The position numbers and the translations under genes are program-made. From an uncultured Carnobacterium sp. (GTDB taxonomy: Bacteria; Bacillota; Bacilli; Lactobacillales; Aerococcaceae), in NCBI GenBank assembly GCA_937967765.1, contig CALCML010000004.1:1-9155 (forward strand): DNA of 9,155 bases, written 5' to 3'. Positions 1-7,029 of the stretch are shown in pieces (position 1 is the stretch's first letter; every line of letters begins with the position of its first letter). The notes beneath the pieces were generated by a model. It was not told the origin of the DNA and did not search any database. It worked only from the letters and a program-made list of their open reading frames with translations.

Positions 1-11
1 CCTTTAAGATT

Positions 12-40
12 ATGAAAAAATAAGCATTCTATGATAAAAT
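12..40 (+). promoter_or_regulatory. Probable sigma-A promoter of rpoY-rnjA, extended -10 type
   Basis: The -35 candidate is ATGAAA at 12-17 (4 of 6 matches to TTGACA). It is followed by a 17-base spacer and TAAAAT at 35-40 (5 of 6 matches to TATAAT). A TG at 32-33 sits one base before the -10 box, which makes this an extended -10 promoter. Transcription should start near position 47 and leave a leader of about 35 bases. This was read by eye. Two nearby TATGAT hexamers (30-35 and 40-45) lack any good -35 partner. Confidence 0.5.
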
Positions 41-81
41 ATGATAGAAACATTATGAAAAAAATTTAAAGGAGTACATAC

Positions 82-297
82 ATGATTTTTAAAATTACTT
101 ACCAACCAACTAAAACGGAAGCTCCACGTCGTGAGAATACACAAGCTTTATATATCGAAGCTAGTGACAAGGTAGAAGCCCGCCGCCTTGTGGACGAAAA
201 CACTGAATACAACGTAGAGTTTATCCAAGAGCTAGATGAAAAACACTTAGCTTACGAAAAACAAAACCCTGAATTTAAATTAACGGTGTTCAAGTAA
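82..297 (+). CDS. rpoY: DNA-directed RNA polymerase subunit epsilon (RpoY)
   Basis: This 71-residue protein is the small epsilon subunit of Bacillota RNA polymerase (formerly DUF1447; YkzG in B. subtilis, about 69 residues). The sequence starts MIFKITYQP, has the central stretch ALYIEA followed by a Glu/Arg-rich segment, and ends FKLTVFK. The family is recognised from this overall pattern, from the length and from its place directly before rnjA, which is a conserved pairing. The ATG is preceded by AAAGGAG at 68-74 with seven bases between, so the start is firm. In B. subtilis the subunit is dispensable, binds core polymerase and is structurally similar to the phage T7 Gp2 inhibitor. That is family knowledge and cannot be read from this sequence. 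The stop codon lies one base before the rnjA start, so the two genes are almost certainly co-transcribed from the promoter at 12-40. Confidence 0.93.
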   Translation: MIFKITYQPTKTEAPRRENTQALYIEASDKVEARRLVDENTEYNVEFIQELDEKHLAYEKQNPEFKLTVFK

Positions 298-298
298 C

Positions 299-1996
299 AT
301 GAAGCCAAATATCAAAAATAACGAAACGGGCGTATTTGCTTTTGGCGGTTTAGGTGAAATCGGTAAAAACACATATGGCGTTCAATTCCAAGATGAGCTG
401 ATCATTTTGGATGCCGGTATTAAATTCCCTGAGGATGATTTACTAGGAATCGATTATGTGATTCCCGATTACAGTTATATCGTTCAAAATATTAATAAAG
501 TAAAAGGTCTATTTATTTCGCACGGACATGAAGACCATATCGGTGGGATTCCTTTTTTAATTAAACAAGCGAACATCCCTATTTATGCAACAAAACTTGC
601 GATGTCGTTGATTCGAAATAAATTAGAAGAACATGGCCTTTTAAGAGATGCGATTCTTCACGAAATTGATGAAGACAGCGTCATTAAATTCCGTAAAACA
701 CAAGTGAGTTTCTATCGCACAACCCACTCTATTCCAGATGCATTTGGGATTGTGATTAAGACTCCTCCAGGAAATATCGTGTTTACAGGTGACTATAAGT
801 TTGACTTCACTCCAGTTGGAGAACCAGCGAACCTTCACCGTATGGCACAAATTGGTTCAGAAGGCGTTCTAGTTCTCCTAGGAGACAGTACAAACTCTGA
901 AGTACCTGGATTTACTCAATCTGAACAAGTCGTTGGGAAATCGATTAAAGAAATTATCCAACGCGTGGATGGCCGTATCATTTTTGCGACATTCGCATCA
1001 AACGTTTCTCGTCTAAAACAAGTAACAGATGTGGCTGTAGCGACGGGTCGTAAATTAGCTGTATTTGGACGTAGTATGGAAGCCAGCTTCCGCACTGCTC
1101 GTGAATTAGGTTATATCAAGGCTCCAGATGATACTTTTATCGATGGACGTGAAATTAACCAATACCCTTCTGAGAAAGTCATTATTTTATGTACAGGTTC
1201 TCAAGGGGAACCAATGGCGGCACTTAGCCGTATCGCTAACGGGACTCACCGTCAAATCTCCATTCAACCTGGTGACACAGTTATCTTCTCTAGTTCACCA
1301 ATTCCAGGAAATACTTCAAGCGTTAATCGCGTTATCAACCTTCTTTCAGAAGCTGGTGCTGAAGTAATTCATGGTAAAGTAAACAATATTCACACTTCTG
1401 GACACGGTTCTCAAGAAGAACAAAAATTAATGCTTCGCTTAATGAAGCCTAAATACTTCGTTCCAGTCCACGGTGAATATCGTATGCAGAAGATTCAAGC
1501 AAATCTTGCGACTCAAGTGGGAATTCCAAAGGAAAACTCATTTATCTTAAGCAATGGTGATGTTCTTGCAGTTACTGCTGACTCTGCACGTAGAGCTGGT
1601 CACTTCTTTGCAGGTGATGTATATGTCGACGGAAATGGTATCGGAGATATCGGAAACATCGTTCTTCGTGACCGTAAGACACTTTCGCAAGATGGTTTAG
1701 TGATCTGTGTTGCAACAGTTGATTATGAAAATCGCGAACTCGTTGCAGGTCCAGATATGCTCTCTCGTGGATTTATCTACATGAAAGAATCCGGACAACT
1801 TCTAAACGAAGCTCAAGCTATTCTTCGTGATGAACTTGAAGAACTCTTAGCAGATTCAGAAGAAGTCTTAAACGAACGCGTATTACGTAACAAAATTACA
1901 GATGTCTTAGGACCGTTCCTATTCAAGAAAACAGAACGTCATCCAATGATTCTTCCAGTAATTTTAGGAGTTACTGAAGCAGATACTTTAGAATAA
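299..1996 (+). CDS. rnjA: Ribonuclease J1 (endonuclease / 5'-3' exonuclease)
   Basis: The protein has 565 residues (B. subtilis RNase J1 has 555) and is a cytoplasmic metallo-beta-lactamase/beta-CASP ribonuclease central to mRNA turnover and rRNA maturation. All metal-site motifs are present: D38 in ILDAG, the HGHEDH signature at 75-80 (H75, H77, D79, H80), H143 in TTHS, D165 in FTGDYKFD, and H391 in VHGEYR. The beta-CASP domain spans roughly 195-370 and contains GDSTNS at 195-200 and the SGHGS motif with H369. A linker and the C-terminal dimerisation domain follow. The intact HGHEDH motif and the pairing with rpoY favour J1 over J2, where this motif is degenerate. No clear ribosome binding site stands before the ATG, which begins one base after the rpoY stop. 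Translation is therefore probably coupled to rpoY. The gene is complete and ends at a strong terminator. Confidence 0.96.
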   Translation: MKPNIKNNETGVFAFGGLGEIGKNTYGVQFQDELIILDAGIKFPEDDLLGIDYVIPDYSYIVQNINKVKGLFISHGHEDHIGGIPFLIKQANIPIYATKLAMSLIRNKLEEHGLLRDAILHEIDEDSVIKFRKTQVSFYRTTHSIPDAFGIVIKTPPGNIVFTGDYKFDFTPVGEPANLHRMAQIGSEGVLVLLGDSTNSEVPGFTQSEQVVGKSIKEIIQRVDGRIIFATFASNVSRLKQVTDVAVATGRKLAVFGRSMEASFRTARELGYIKAPDDTFIDGREINQYPSEKVIILCTGSQGEPMAALSRIANGTHRQISIQPGDTVIFSSSPIPGNTSSVNRVINLLSEAGAEVIHGKVNNIHTSGHGSQEEQKLMLRLMKPKYFVPVHGEYRMQKIQANLATQVGIPKENSFILSNGDVLAVTADSARRAGHFFAGDVYVDGNGIGDIGNIVLRDRKTLSQDGLVICVATVDYENRELVAGPDMLSRGFIYMKESGQLLNEAQAILRDELEELLADSEEVLNERVLRNKITDVLGPFLFKKTERHPMILPVILGVTEADTLE

Positions 1997-2003
1997 ATAA
2001 ATT

Positions 2004-2044
2004 AAGAGGTGTACCGCAAATAGCCGCACACCTCTTTTCTTTTT
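2004..2044 (+). terminator. Rho-independent terminator of rpoY-rnjA, possibly bidirectional
   Basis: The arms AAGAGGTGT (2004-2012) and ACACCTCTT (2028-2036) form a 9-bp perfect stem with a 15-base loop. A run of T with one C (TTTTCTTTTT, 2035-2044) follows. It starts seven bases after the rnjA stop. Read on the minus strand, the same hairpin is followed by AATTTATTTATT, so it may also stop the converging siderophore operon. Confidence 0.88.
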
Positions 2045-2072
2045 AACTAAACATAGCTGTTATTGTTTAGTT
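2045..2072 (-). repeat. Second hairpin between the convergent operons
   Basis: AACTAAAC (2045-2052) and GTTTAGTT (2065-2072) form an 8-bp perfect inverted repeat with a 12-base loop, three bases beyond the yclQ-like stop codon. On the minus strand it is followed by A/G-rich sequence, not a T run. It is therefore not a classical terminator by itself. It could protect the 3' end of the importer mRNA or act together with the hairpin at 2004-2036. Confidence 0.5.
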
Positions 2073-2075
2073 TCA

Positions 2076-3038
2076 TTATTGGAGTACTTTTTGAACGTCT
2101 TCAATCATTAATTTAGTAGATTGTAATCCTCCACCACTTAAATACCATAAATCTGAAGTTAATTGAATGACACGATTGTTCTTCACAGCGTTTGTTTCTT
2201 TGAATAAAGCATTGTTTGGAACTGTATCGGCATTTGAGTTATCTCCACCAATTGCTAAAGTTCTGTTTAGCAAAATAATTGTATCTGGATTAATTTCTTT
2301 AATCCCTTCAAAACTCATTTCTTGACCATGTTTGCTATCTTCAATTTTAGCATCAGTCGCTTTGAATTTGAGTGATTGATAAAGGAATGCAAAACGTGAA
2401 TCAGCACCAAACGCTGACATCTTTCCTTCGTTAAGCATTAACGTTAAAGTTTTGTTATTTGATTTTTCATTCATGTCAGCCACTTTCTTAATCGATGCTT
2501 CTAGTGATTTAATTTCTTCCTCTGCTTTCGCCTCAGCTTCTTTTCCGAATAGTGATGCTACCGAGCAGATATTTTTAGAAACTGAATTCCAGTAATCTTT
2601 TTGATCCACTGAGAAAATAACAGTTGGTGCGATTTCTTTTAGTTGGTCTAAATATTTAATTGTACGACCTGAAGCGATGATTAAATCTGGTTCTAAGGCA
2701 GCGATTGCCTCAATATCTGGTTCCACCATTGATCCAATTGGTTGAATACTTGATGGTAAATCTTTTAAGTACGTAGGTAAAGTCTTTAAAGGCATTCCTA
2801 CGATATGATCGACAAAACCAAGTTCGCGAATTGTATCGGCAACGCCTAAATCAAATACAACAATTTTCTTTGGATTTGTCTTAACACTCACATCTTCTTT
2901 ACCGTTTGTAAGAGTCACTTCACTCTTTTCTTCTGTAGCTGCTGCTTGTGTTGTTGCTGATTCTGTTTTTGCTGTTTGGCCGCAAGCTGCAAGAATAAAT
3001 ACAGCTACTAAACTGATTAAAGCTAATAATTTTTTCAT
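2076..3038 (-). CDS. yclQ: Siderophore ABC transporter, substrate-binding lipoprotein (YclQ/CeuE/PiuA type)
   Basis: This 320-residue lipoprotein receptor captures a ferric siderophore outside the membrane and delivers it to the permease. Residues 1-19 are a lipoprotein signal peptide (MKKLL start, hydrophobic core, lipobox LAAC). C19 is the expected lipidated cysteine. A Ser/Thr/Ala/Glu-rich tether follows to about residue 45. The class III periplasmic-binding fold begins at about 56 with PKKIVVFDLG and includes GMPLKTLP and MVEPDIEAIAALEPDLIIAS, ending in WYLSGGG. R125, R215, R259, H237 and Y299 sit where, from memory of the family, CeuE has R118, R205, R249, H227 and Y288 for a catecholate ligand. 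This suggests a petrobactin- or bis-catecholate-type substrate, but the ligand itself is inferred. The ATG overlaps the ATPase stop by 4 bases (ATGA), with GGAG upstream. C158 in the mature part is an unpaired cysteine. The symbol follows the B. subtilis operon; piuA would be the streptococcal name. Confidence 0.88.
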   Translation of the reverse strand: MKKLLALISLVAVFILAACGQTAKTESATTQAAATEEKSEVTLTNGKEDVSVKTNPKKIVVFDLGVADTIRELGFVDHIVGMPLKTLPTYLKDLPSSIQPIGSMVEPDIEAIAALEPDLIIASGRTIKYLDQLKEIAPTVIFSVDQKDYWNSVSKNICSVASLFGKEAEAKAEEEIKSLEASIKKVADMNEKSNNKTLTLMLNEGKMSAFGADSRFAFLYQSLKFKATDAKIEDSKHGQEMSFEGIKEINPDTIILLNRTLAIGGDNSNADTVPNNALFKETNAVKNNRVIQLTSDLWYLSGGGLQSTKLMIEDVQKVLQ

Positions 3039-3799
3039 TCGAATTCTCCGTTCTTAATAATACATATTTTTTTACCACGAATTTCAGTCACTTCTAAGGG
3101 AATCTCATACAAATCCGAAAGAATCTCCTCTTTCATCACTTCATCGACTGTATCATGTATGATACATTTTCCATTTTTAAAACAAGCTATCTCATCCGAA
3201 AAATTGCTTGCCATATTTAAGTCATGCATCACAATTACTATCGATTTTCCTTTTTCTTCAACTAAGAAACGAAGTAGGTTCATCACTTCATACGCTTGTT
3301 TCATATCGAGATGGTTTAATGGTTCATCCAGCAAAATCCACTCCGTATCTTGAGCTAAAACCATCGCAATAAGCGCTCGTTGATACTGTCCTCCGGATAA
3401 AGTTCCGATATCTTGATTTCTAAAATCTAATAAATTCGTATTTTCAAGTGCCCCTTCAACAATCTGTTCATCTGATTTTGTAATCTTCCCTTTTGTATAT
3501 GGAAAACGACCAAATCGAACAAACTCTTCTACTGTCATGCTGACATGTACTTGCTGGTTTTGTTTTAAAACGGCCAGTTCTTTTGCCAATTCTGTTGAGT
3601 TCCACGCTTCAACTTCTTGACCGTTGATAAATATAAATCCTTCGTCTTTAGGAAGAAGCCGACTCATCATCCCAAGAAGGGTTGATTTCCCAGCACCGTT
3701 TGGACCAATAAAGGAAGTTAGTCGACGTTTTGAGACTTCTAAATCCACATGATCAACTACTGGATGTCGATATTTTTTTGTAACACCTTTAAGCTGCAC
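3035..3799 (-). CDS. yclP: Siderophore ABC transporter, ATP-binding protein (YclP/CeuD/PiuD type)
   Basis: This 254-residue ATPase powers iron-siderophore import from the cytoplasmic side. All nucleotide-binding motifs are intact: Walker A GPNGAGKST (32-40), Q-loop glutamine near 80-83 (LKQNQQ), ABC signature LSGGQYQR (134-141), Walker B ILLDEP (155-160, with catalytic E159), D-loop NHLD and switch histidine H192 in MHDLN. The length and the FGRFPYTKG segment fit the FepC/YclP family. Translation probably starts at GTG (3799-3797). GGAGAG lies seven bases upstream of it, and the frame then reads MQLKGVTKKY as in the family. The first 11 bases overlap the end of the upstream permease gene, and its stop overlaps the receptor start by 4 bases. 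This points to coupled translation within one operon. Confidence 0.92.
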   Translation of the reverse strand: MQLKGVTKKYRHPVVDHVDLEVSKRRLTSFIGPNGAGKSTLLGMMSRLLPKDEGFIFINGQEVEAWNSTELAKELAVLKQNQQVHVSMTVEEFVRFGRFPYTKGKITKSDEQIVEGALENTNLLDFRNQDIGTLSGGQYQRALIAMVLAQDTEWILLDEPLNHLDMKQAYEVMNLLRFLVEEKGKSIVIVMHDLNMASNFSDEIACFKNGKCIIHDTVDEVMKEEILSDLYEIPLEVTEIRGKKICIIKNGEFE

Positions 3800-4766
3800 C
3801 AGGCTTCTCTCCTTTCACTAATAAGATTAAATACAATACTCCTCCAATCCCTTCGATAAACACGCTAATTGGGATTGTAAGAAGGAATATACGTTCAACG
3901 ATTAACTGTCCCGCCAAAACAATCACAAGCCCTAAAACGGCTGAAAATAGCCATAAAACGCCATGTTTATATTCTTTCGTTAACTGGTAGGTTAAGTTCG
4001 CGATCATAAACCCTAAAAACTGAAGCGGGCCTACTAGAATCGTTGATAGACTTGTCATAATAATGACAATAACAATCACTACATTACTAAGTCGTTTTGT
4101 ATTGATGCCCAACATCTTTGCACCGTCAACGCCTAAATGAAGAGCGTCGAGCTGATATCGTATTCTATAGAATACCATCATCAAAAGAACGAAAAGACCA
4201 ATCGCTACACCAATCATCATTGGTTGTGCATTCATCTTTTGGAAAGATGGATAGAGCGAACTTTGCAATTTATCAAATTCGTTTGGATCCATTAACACTT
4301 GTAAAAATGTACTTGCATTTCGAAGCAACATCGAAAACGCCATTGTTAGTAACAATAGTACTTTAAAGTTTGATAGCATCATCCCTTTAGATGCATTCAT
4401 TAATAACAGTAGTAAACCGATTTGAATGGCTATCGTGACAGAATAAATAATCACTGATTGTTCTACTTTTACCCCTACTAAACTTTCAAAGTAATAAAGG
4501 CCACTTTGAATAAAGACAAAAAGGCTCTCAATCCCTAACACACCTGGCGTTAAAAATCGATTTTGCACAACGGTTTGAAAGCTAATCGTCGAGATCGGAA
4601 TTGCAAAAGATACAATCACCATTACCAGCAATTTCAAGAATCGTCGCTGCAAAATAAAATTTGAAACAGTTGCACTATTTTTCGTTGGTATGAGTAGATA
4701 CGCTGCTACTAGTAATACAACCATCACAGAAAGGATGCCTAAAAAGATTCTTGTTTTCTTTTTCAT
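3789..4766 (-). CDS. yclO: Siderophore ABC transporter permease (YclO/CeuC/PiuC type, FecCD family)
   Basis: This 325-residue, very hydrophobic membrane protein is the second permease subunit of the importer and should pair with the other permease to form the channel. The N-terminal segment (about 5-26) is the first membrane helix, followed by a polar stretch and RRFLKLL. VVQNRFLTPGVLG (66-78) is the FecCD family loop, matching NPLAxPxxLG-type sequences in BtuC relatives. A cytoplasmic loop with LGVDGAKMLGI (211-221) and GPLQFLGFMIANLTYQL (246-262) covers the ATPase-contact region. I count roughly 9-10 membrane helices. The start ATG overlaps the stop of the upstream permease (ATGA) and is preceded by AAAGGAG. 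The IANLTY sequence, where the partner has VPNIVR, is typical of this second subunit. Assignment to YclO rather than YclN rests mainly on operon order and is less certain than the family. Confidence 0.88.
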   Translation of the reverse strand: MKKKTRIFLGILSVMVVLLVAAYLLIPTKNSATVSNFILQRRFLKLLVMVIVSFAIPISTISFQTVVQNRFLTPGVLGIESLFVFIQSGLYYFESLVGVKVEQSVIIYSVTIAIQIGLLLLLMNASKGMMLSNFKVLLLLTMAFSMLLRNASTFLQVLMDPNEFDKLQSSLYPSFQKMNAQPMMIGVAIGLFVLLMMVFYRIRYQLDALHLGVDGAKMLGINTKRLSNVVIVIVIIMTSLSTILVGPLQFLGFMIANLTYQLTKEYKHGVLWLFSAVLGLVIVLAGQLIVERIFLLTIPISVFIEGIGGVLYLILLVKGEKPGAA

Positions 4767-5725
4767 TGCTCTTCTCCTTTCTTTTCCAGGCGAATCACTT
4801 GGAAAATAAAGAGTGCAGCCCCAAGAATACTTAAGATGATACTTACGGAAATCTCATAAGGAGCAATTACAATACGAGCGATAATGTCACAAGCTAAAAC
4901 AAGACAGGCACCAACAAGCATTGTCAACGGTACGAGGACCTTCATCTGAGAGCCGTATCTCATGCGGACGATATTTGGAACAATCACCCCGATAAACGGC
5001 AAACTTCCAACCGTAATCATCGTTACACTCGTTGTAAGTGCGATTAACACTAATGTTAATGACTCCATTCGCTTCACTGGAACACCAAGATTTCGGCTGA
5101 TATCTTCCCCCATGCTGACAACTGTGTAGTAATGAGCAAAAACAATACTAACTACTAAAACAAATAAGCATAAATACAGCCATTCATACTGATTGGTTTG
5201 AATCATCGAAAATGAACCTTGCATCCATGATGATAAACTTTGGACAAGCTGAAATTGATACGCAATAAACTGAGTGCACGCTCCAATCACGCCACCAAGA
5301 ATTAACCCAATTAAAGGAATCATCCATTTTTGTTTCAGTGATAAATGATGCTGTAATGCGATAAAAAGCGCCGAGAAGCCTATTGCAAACACAAATGACG
5401 TCGCCATCTTTTCTAACAGTCCAGGAGATGAGAAAAATAATAAACTCATCATCAATCCTAATTTTGCAGCGTCGACCGTACCGATTGTACTTGGCGAAGC
5501 AAACTCATTTTGCGTAATCGTCTGCATCAATAATCCAGATACACTCATTGCGGAAGCTGACAACAAAATACTCAACAGTCTAGGAAACCTTGATTGCCAA
5601 AACAGTTGTGTTGCGCTCTCTCCTCCGTTAAAAAATTCCATCCAAGAGAAACTGGATGCTCCAACAGAGAGTGAGATAATGCTTAATATAAGTAATAAAA
5701 TAAATAAATAACTAACTCTTTTCAT
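4763..5725 (-). CDS. yclN: Siderophore ABC transporter permease (YclN/CeuB/PiuB type, FecCD family)
   Basis: This 320-residue integral membrane protein is the first gene of the operon and one half of the permease pair. The N-terminal helix (about 4-24) is followed by the family segment FWQSRFPRLL (42-51). Then come the helix and loop reading MQTITQNEFASPSTIG (67-82), the cytoplasmic segment GEDISRNLGV (206-215) and the coupling-region motif GVIVPNIVRM (246-255). These are diagnostic of FecCD/BtuC-type permeases. About 9-10 membrane helices are visible, and the length is normal for the family. The ATG at 5725 follows a weak purine-rich site (AAGAGAG, 5729-5735). A Fur box ends 17 bases upstream of the start codon, so expression is probably iron-repressed. 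Confidence 0.89.
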   Translation of the reverse strand: MKRVSYLFILLLILSIISLSVGASSFSWMEFFNGGESATQLFWQSRFPRLLSILLSASAMSVSGLLMQTITQNEFASPSTIGTVDAAKLGLMMSLLFFSSPGLLEKMATSFVFAIGFSALFIALQHHLSLKQKWMIPLIGLILGGVIGACTQFIAYQFQLVQSLSSWMQGSFSMIQTNQYEWLYLCLFVLVVSIVFAHYYTVVSMGEDISRNLGVPVKRMESLTLVLIALTTSVTMITVGSLPFIGVIVPNIVRMRYGSQMKVLVPLTMLVGACLVLACDIIARIVIAPYEISVSIILSILGAALFIFQVIRLEKKGEEQ

Positions 5726-5739
5726 GTTCTCTCTTTTCT

Positions 5740-5760
5740 AATTGATAATCATTCTCAATT
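5740..5760. promoter_or_regulatory. Fur box upstream of the siderophore importer operon
   Basis: The core TGATAATCATTCTCA (5743-5757) matches the 7-1-7 Bacillota Fur consensus TGATAATnATTATCA at 13 of 14 defined positions. The symmetry extends to a 10-1-10 inverted repeat over 5740-5760 centred on C5750, with one mismatched pair (T5746/C5754). Its position 17 bases before the first importer gene fits iron-dependent repression. Binding by Fur, rather than by the related PerR or Zur, is inferred from the sequence and from the iron-uptake context. Confidence 0.85.
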
Positions 5761-5765
5761 ACCAC

Positions 5766-5784
5766 ATTTGTTAGTTTAACAAAT
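5766..5784. promoter_or_regulatory. Second perfect palindrome (candidate operator) next to the Fur box
   Basis: ATTTGTTA (5766-5773) and TAACAAAT (5777-5784) form a perfect 8-bp inverted repeat around GTT, five bases upstream of the Fur box. It does not match the Fur, CodY, CcpA or AdcR consensus sequences I know. It could be an operator for another regulator, part of the promoter region, or a chance A/T-rich palindrome. Confidence 0.4.
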
Positions 5785-5812
5785 TATTCACTAGATTAAA
5801 ACCCTTTTTCAT
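5783..5812 (-). promoter_or_regulatory. Weak candidate promoter of the importer operon
   Basis: On the minus strand, ATGAAA (5812-5807) as -35 is followed by an 18-base spacer and AATAAT (5788-5783) as -10. The start site would be near 5776, inside the 19-bp palindrome, and the Fur box would then lie in the leader. No better hexamer pair was found closer to the Fur box. The call is tentative. Confidence 0.25.
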
Positions 5813-5837
5813 GAAAATAATAGAGATTTCATAAAAT

Positions 5838-5878
5838 TTGCAAACAAAAAAGAAGCAATCCTTAAGGACTGCTTCTTT
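5838..5878 (-). terminator. Rho-independent terminator of dnaG-rpoD
   Basis: AAAGAAGCAATCC (5849-5861) and GGACTGCTTCTTT (5866-5878) form a 13-bp stem with a TTAA loop. In minus-strand RNA the one imperfect pair is a G-U wobble; in plus-strand RNA it would be an A-C mismatch. The stem is followed on the minus strand by TTTTTTGTTTG. It starts ten bases after the rpoD stop and separates this operon from the importer operon downstream. Confidence 0.92.
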
Positions 5879-5888
5879 AACTTATCTC

Positions 5889-7013
5889 TTAATCTAAGAA
5901 GTCTTTTAATTGTTTAGAACGGCTTGGGTGACGTAATTTACGTAATGCTTTCGCTTCAATTTGACGAATACGTTCACGAGTTACCCCGAATACTTGCCCT
6001 ACTTGTTCTAATGTACGGATTTCACCGTTTTTATCAAGACCAAAACGTAAGCGAAGTACGTTTTCTTCACGGTCTGTTAATTGTTCAAGAACTTCATCGA
6101 GTTGTTCTTTCAACAATGCGTATGCTGTGTGATCAGCAGGGCTTGTTGCGTTGTCGTCTTCGATGAAATCACCTAAATGTGAATCGTCCTCTTCCCCAAT
6201 TGGAGTTTCAAGAGATACTGGTTCTTGAGCGATTTTAAGAATTTCACGAACTTTTTCAGTTGGTAAGTCCATTTCTGCACCGATTTCTTCCGGTGTAGGT
6301 TCGCGTCCTAAATCTTGTAATAGTTGTCTTTGAACACGTACTAATTTGTTGATTGTTTCAACCATATGTACTGGAATACGAATTGTACGCGCTTGGTCAG
6401 CAATGGCACGAGTGATTGCTTGACGGATCCACCATGTCGCATAAGTTGAGAATTTGAATCCTTTTGTATGGTCGAATTTCTCAACAGCTTTCATTAAGCC
6501 CATATTTCCTTCTTGAATTAAATCCAAGAATTGCATTCCACGTCCTACATAACGTTTCGCAATCGATACTACTAAACGAAGGTTGGCTTCTGCTAACTCT
6601 TGTTTTGCTTCAGTGTCTCCTTCTTGAATGCGGAGTGCTAATGCAACCTCTTCGTCCGCGCTAAGTAGTGGAACTCGTCCGATTTCTTTTAAATACATAC
6701 GAACGGAGTCATTAATCTTCGTATTTGAAGATAAGGCAGTATCATCTTCAACAACAGCTGTCTCAGATTCGCGTTGGCTTTCTGCTGACAATTGTTGGCT
6801 TGTTGGTTCACCGTTAGCATCTACAACACTAACCCCTGCATCCTCAAACTTTTGAATTAATTTATCCATTCCTTCCGCATCCAACTCAAATGGGATTGCG
6901 ATTTGCGCAGATAAATCATCGTATAAAATTTGACCGAATAATTTTCGTTCTGCAAGAAGCGTTGAAGTTGCTTCATTCAGTGTTTGACCTTTTTCATTCT
7001 TTTGAACTGTCAT
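5889..7013 (-). CDS. rpoD: RNA polymerase primary sigma factor (SigA/RpoD)
   Basis: This 374-residue housekeeping sigma factor directs RNA polymerase to vegetative promoters (B. subtilis SigA has 371 residues). A short region 1.1 covers about 1-70. It is followed by a Ser/Glu/Asp-rich variable linker (about 70-100) and region 1.2 ([22 protein letters not shown], from 101). Region 2 contains [18 protein letters not shown] and [18 protein letters not shown] for core binding, then [17 protein letters not shown] at 188-204 for -10 recognition and melting. Region 3 follows (about 218-295). Region 4.2 carries the -35-binding helix-turn-helix [20 protein letters not shown] (334-353), and the protein ends SKQLKDFLD as is usual. 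The start is firm because GGAGGA (7021-7026) sits seven bases before the ATG. The gene begins 16 bases after the dnaG stop, and the operon promoter lies at 8903-8931. Confidence 0.98.
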   Translation of the reverse strand: MTVQKNEKGQTLNEATSTLLAERKLFGQILYDDLSAQIAIPFELDAEGMDKLIQKFEDAGVSVVDANGEPTSQQLSAESQRESETAVVEDDTALSSNTKINDSVRMYLKEIGRVPLLSADEEVALALRIQEGDTEAKQELAEANLRLVVSIAKRYVGRGMQFLDLIQEGNMGLMKAVEKFDHTKGFKFSTYATWWIRQAITRAIADQARTIRIPVHMVETINKLVRVQRQLLQDLGREPTPEEIGAEMDLPTEKVREILKIAQEPVSLETPIGEEDDSHLGDFIEDDNATSPADHTAYALLKEQLDEVLEQLTDREENVLRLRFGLDKNGEIRTLEQVGQVFGVTRERIRQIEAKALRKLRHPSRSKQLKDFLD

Positions 7014-7029
7014 TCACCATTCCTCCATT

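Noticed and set aside
641..850. Antisense open frame inside rnjA, and similar frames inside yclP, yclO, rpoD and dnaG.
   Set aside because: They lie fully within strongly recognised genes, have no ribosome binding sites of note and encode no recognisable protein.
299..1996. RNase J2 as the identity of this gene.
   Set aside because: The HGHEDH metal motif is fully intact and the gene follows rpoY, which is the usual J1 context.
5806..5817. Palindrome TTTTCATGAAAA upstream of the importer, resembling a CodY box.
   Set aside because: The CodY core is TTTTCwGAAAA with an odd centre. This site has one extra base in the centre and poor flanks. It also overlaps the -35 candidate.
5726..5848. A riboswitch or small RNA in the importer leader.
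   Set aside because: The region is A/T-rich with only the short palindromes described. No multi-helix conserved structure or known aptamer motif is visible.
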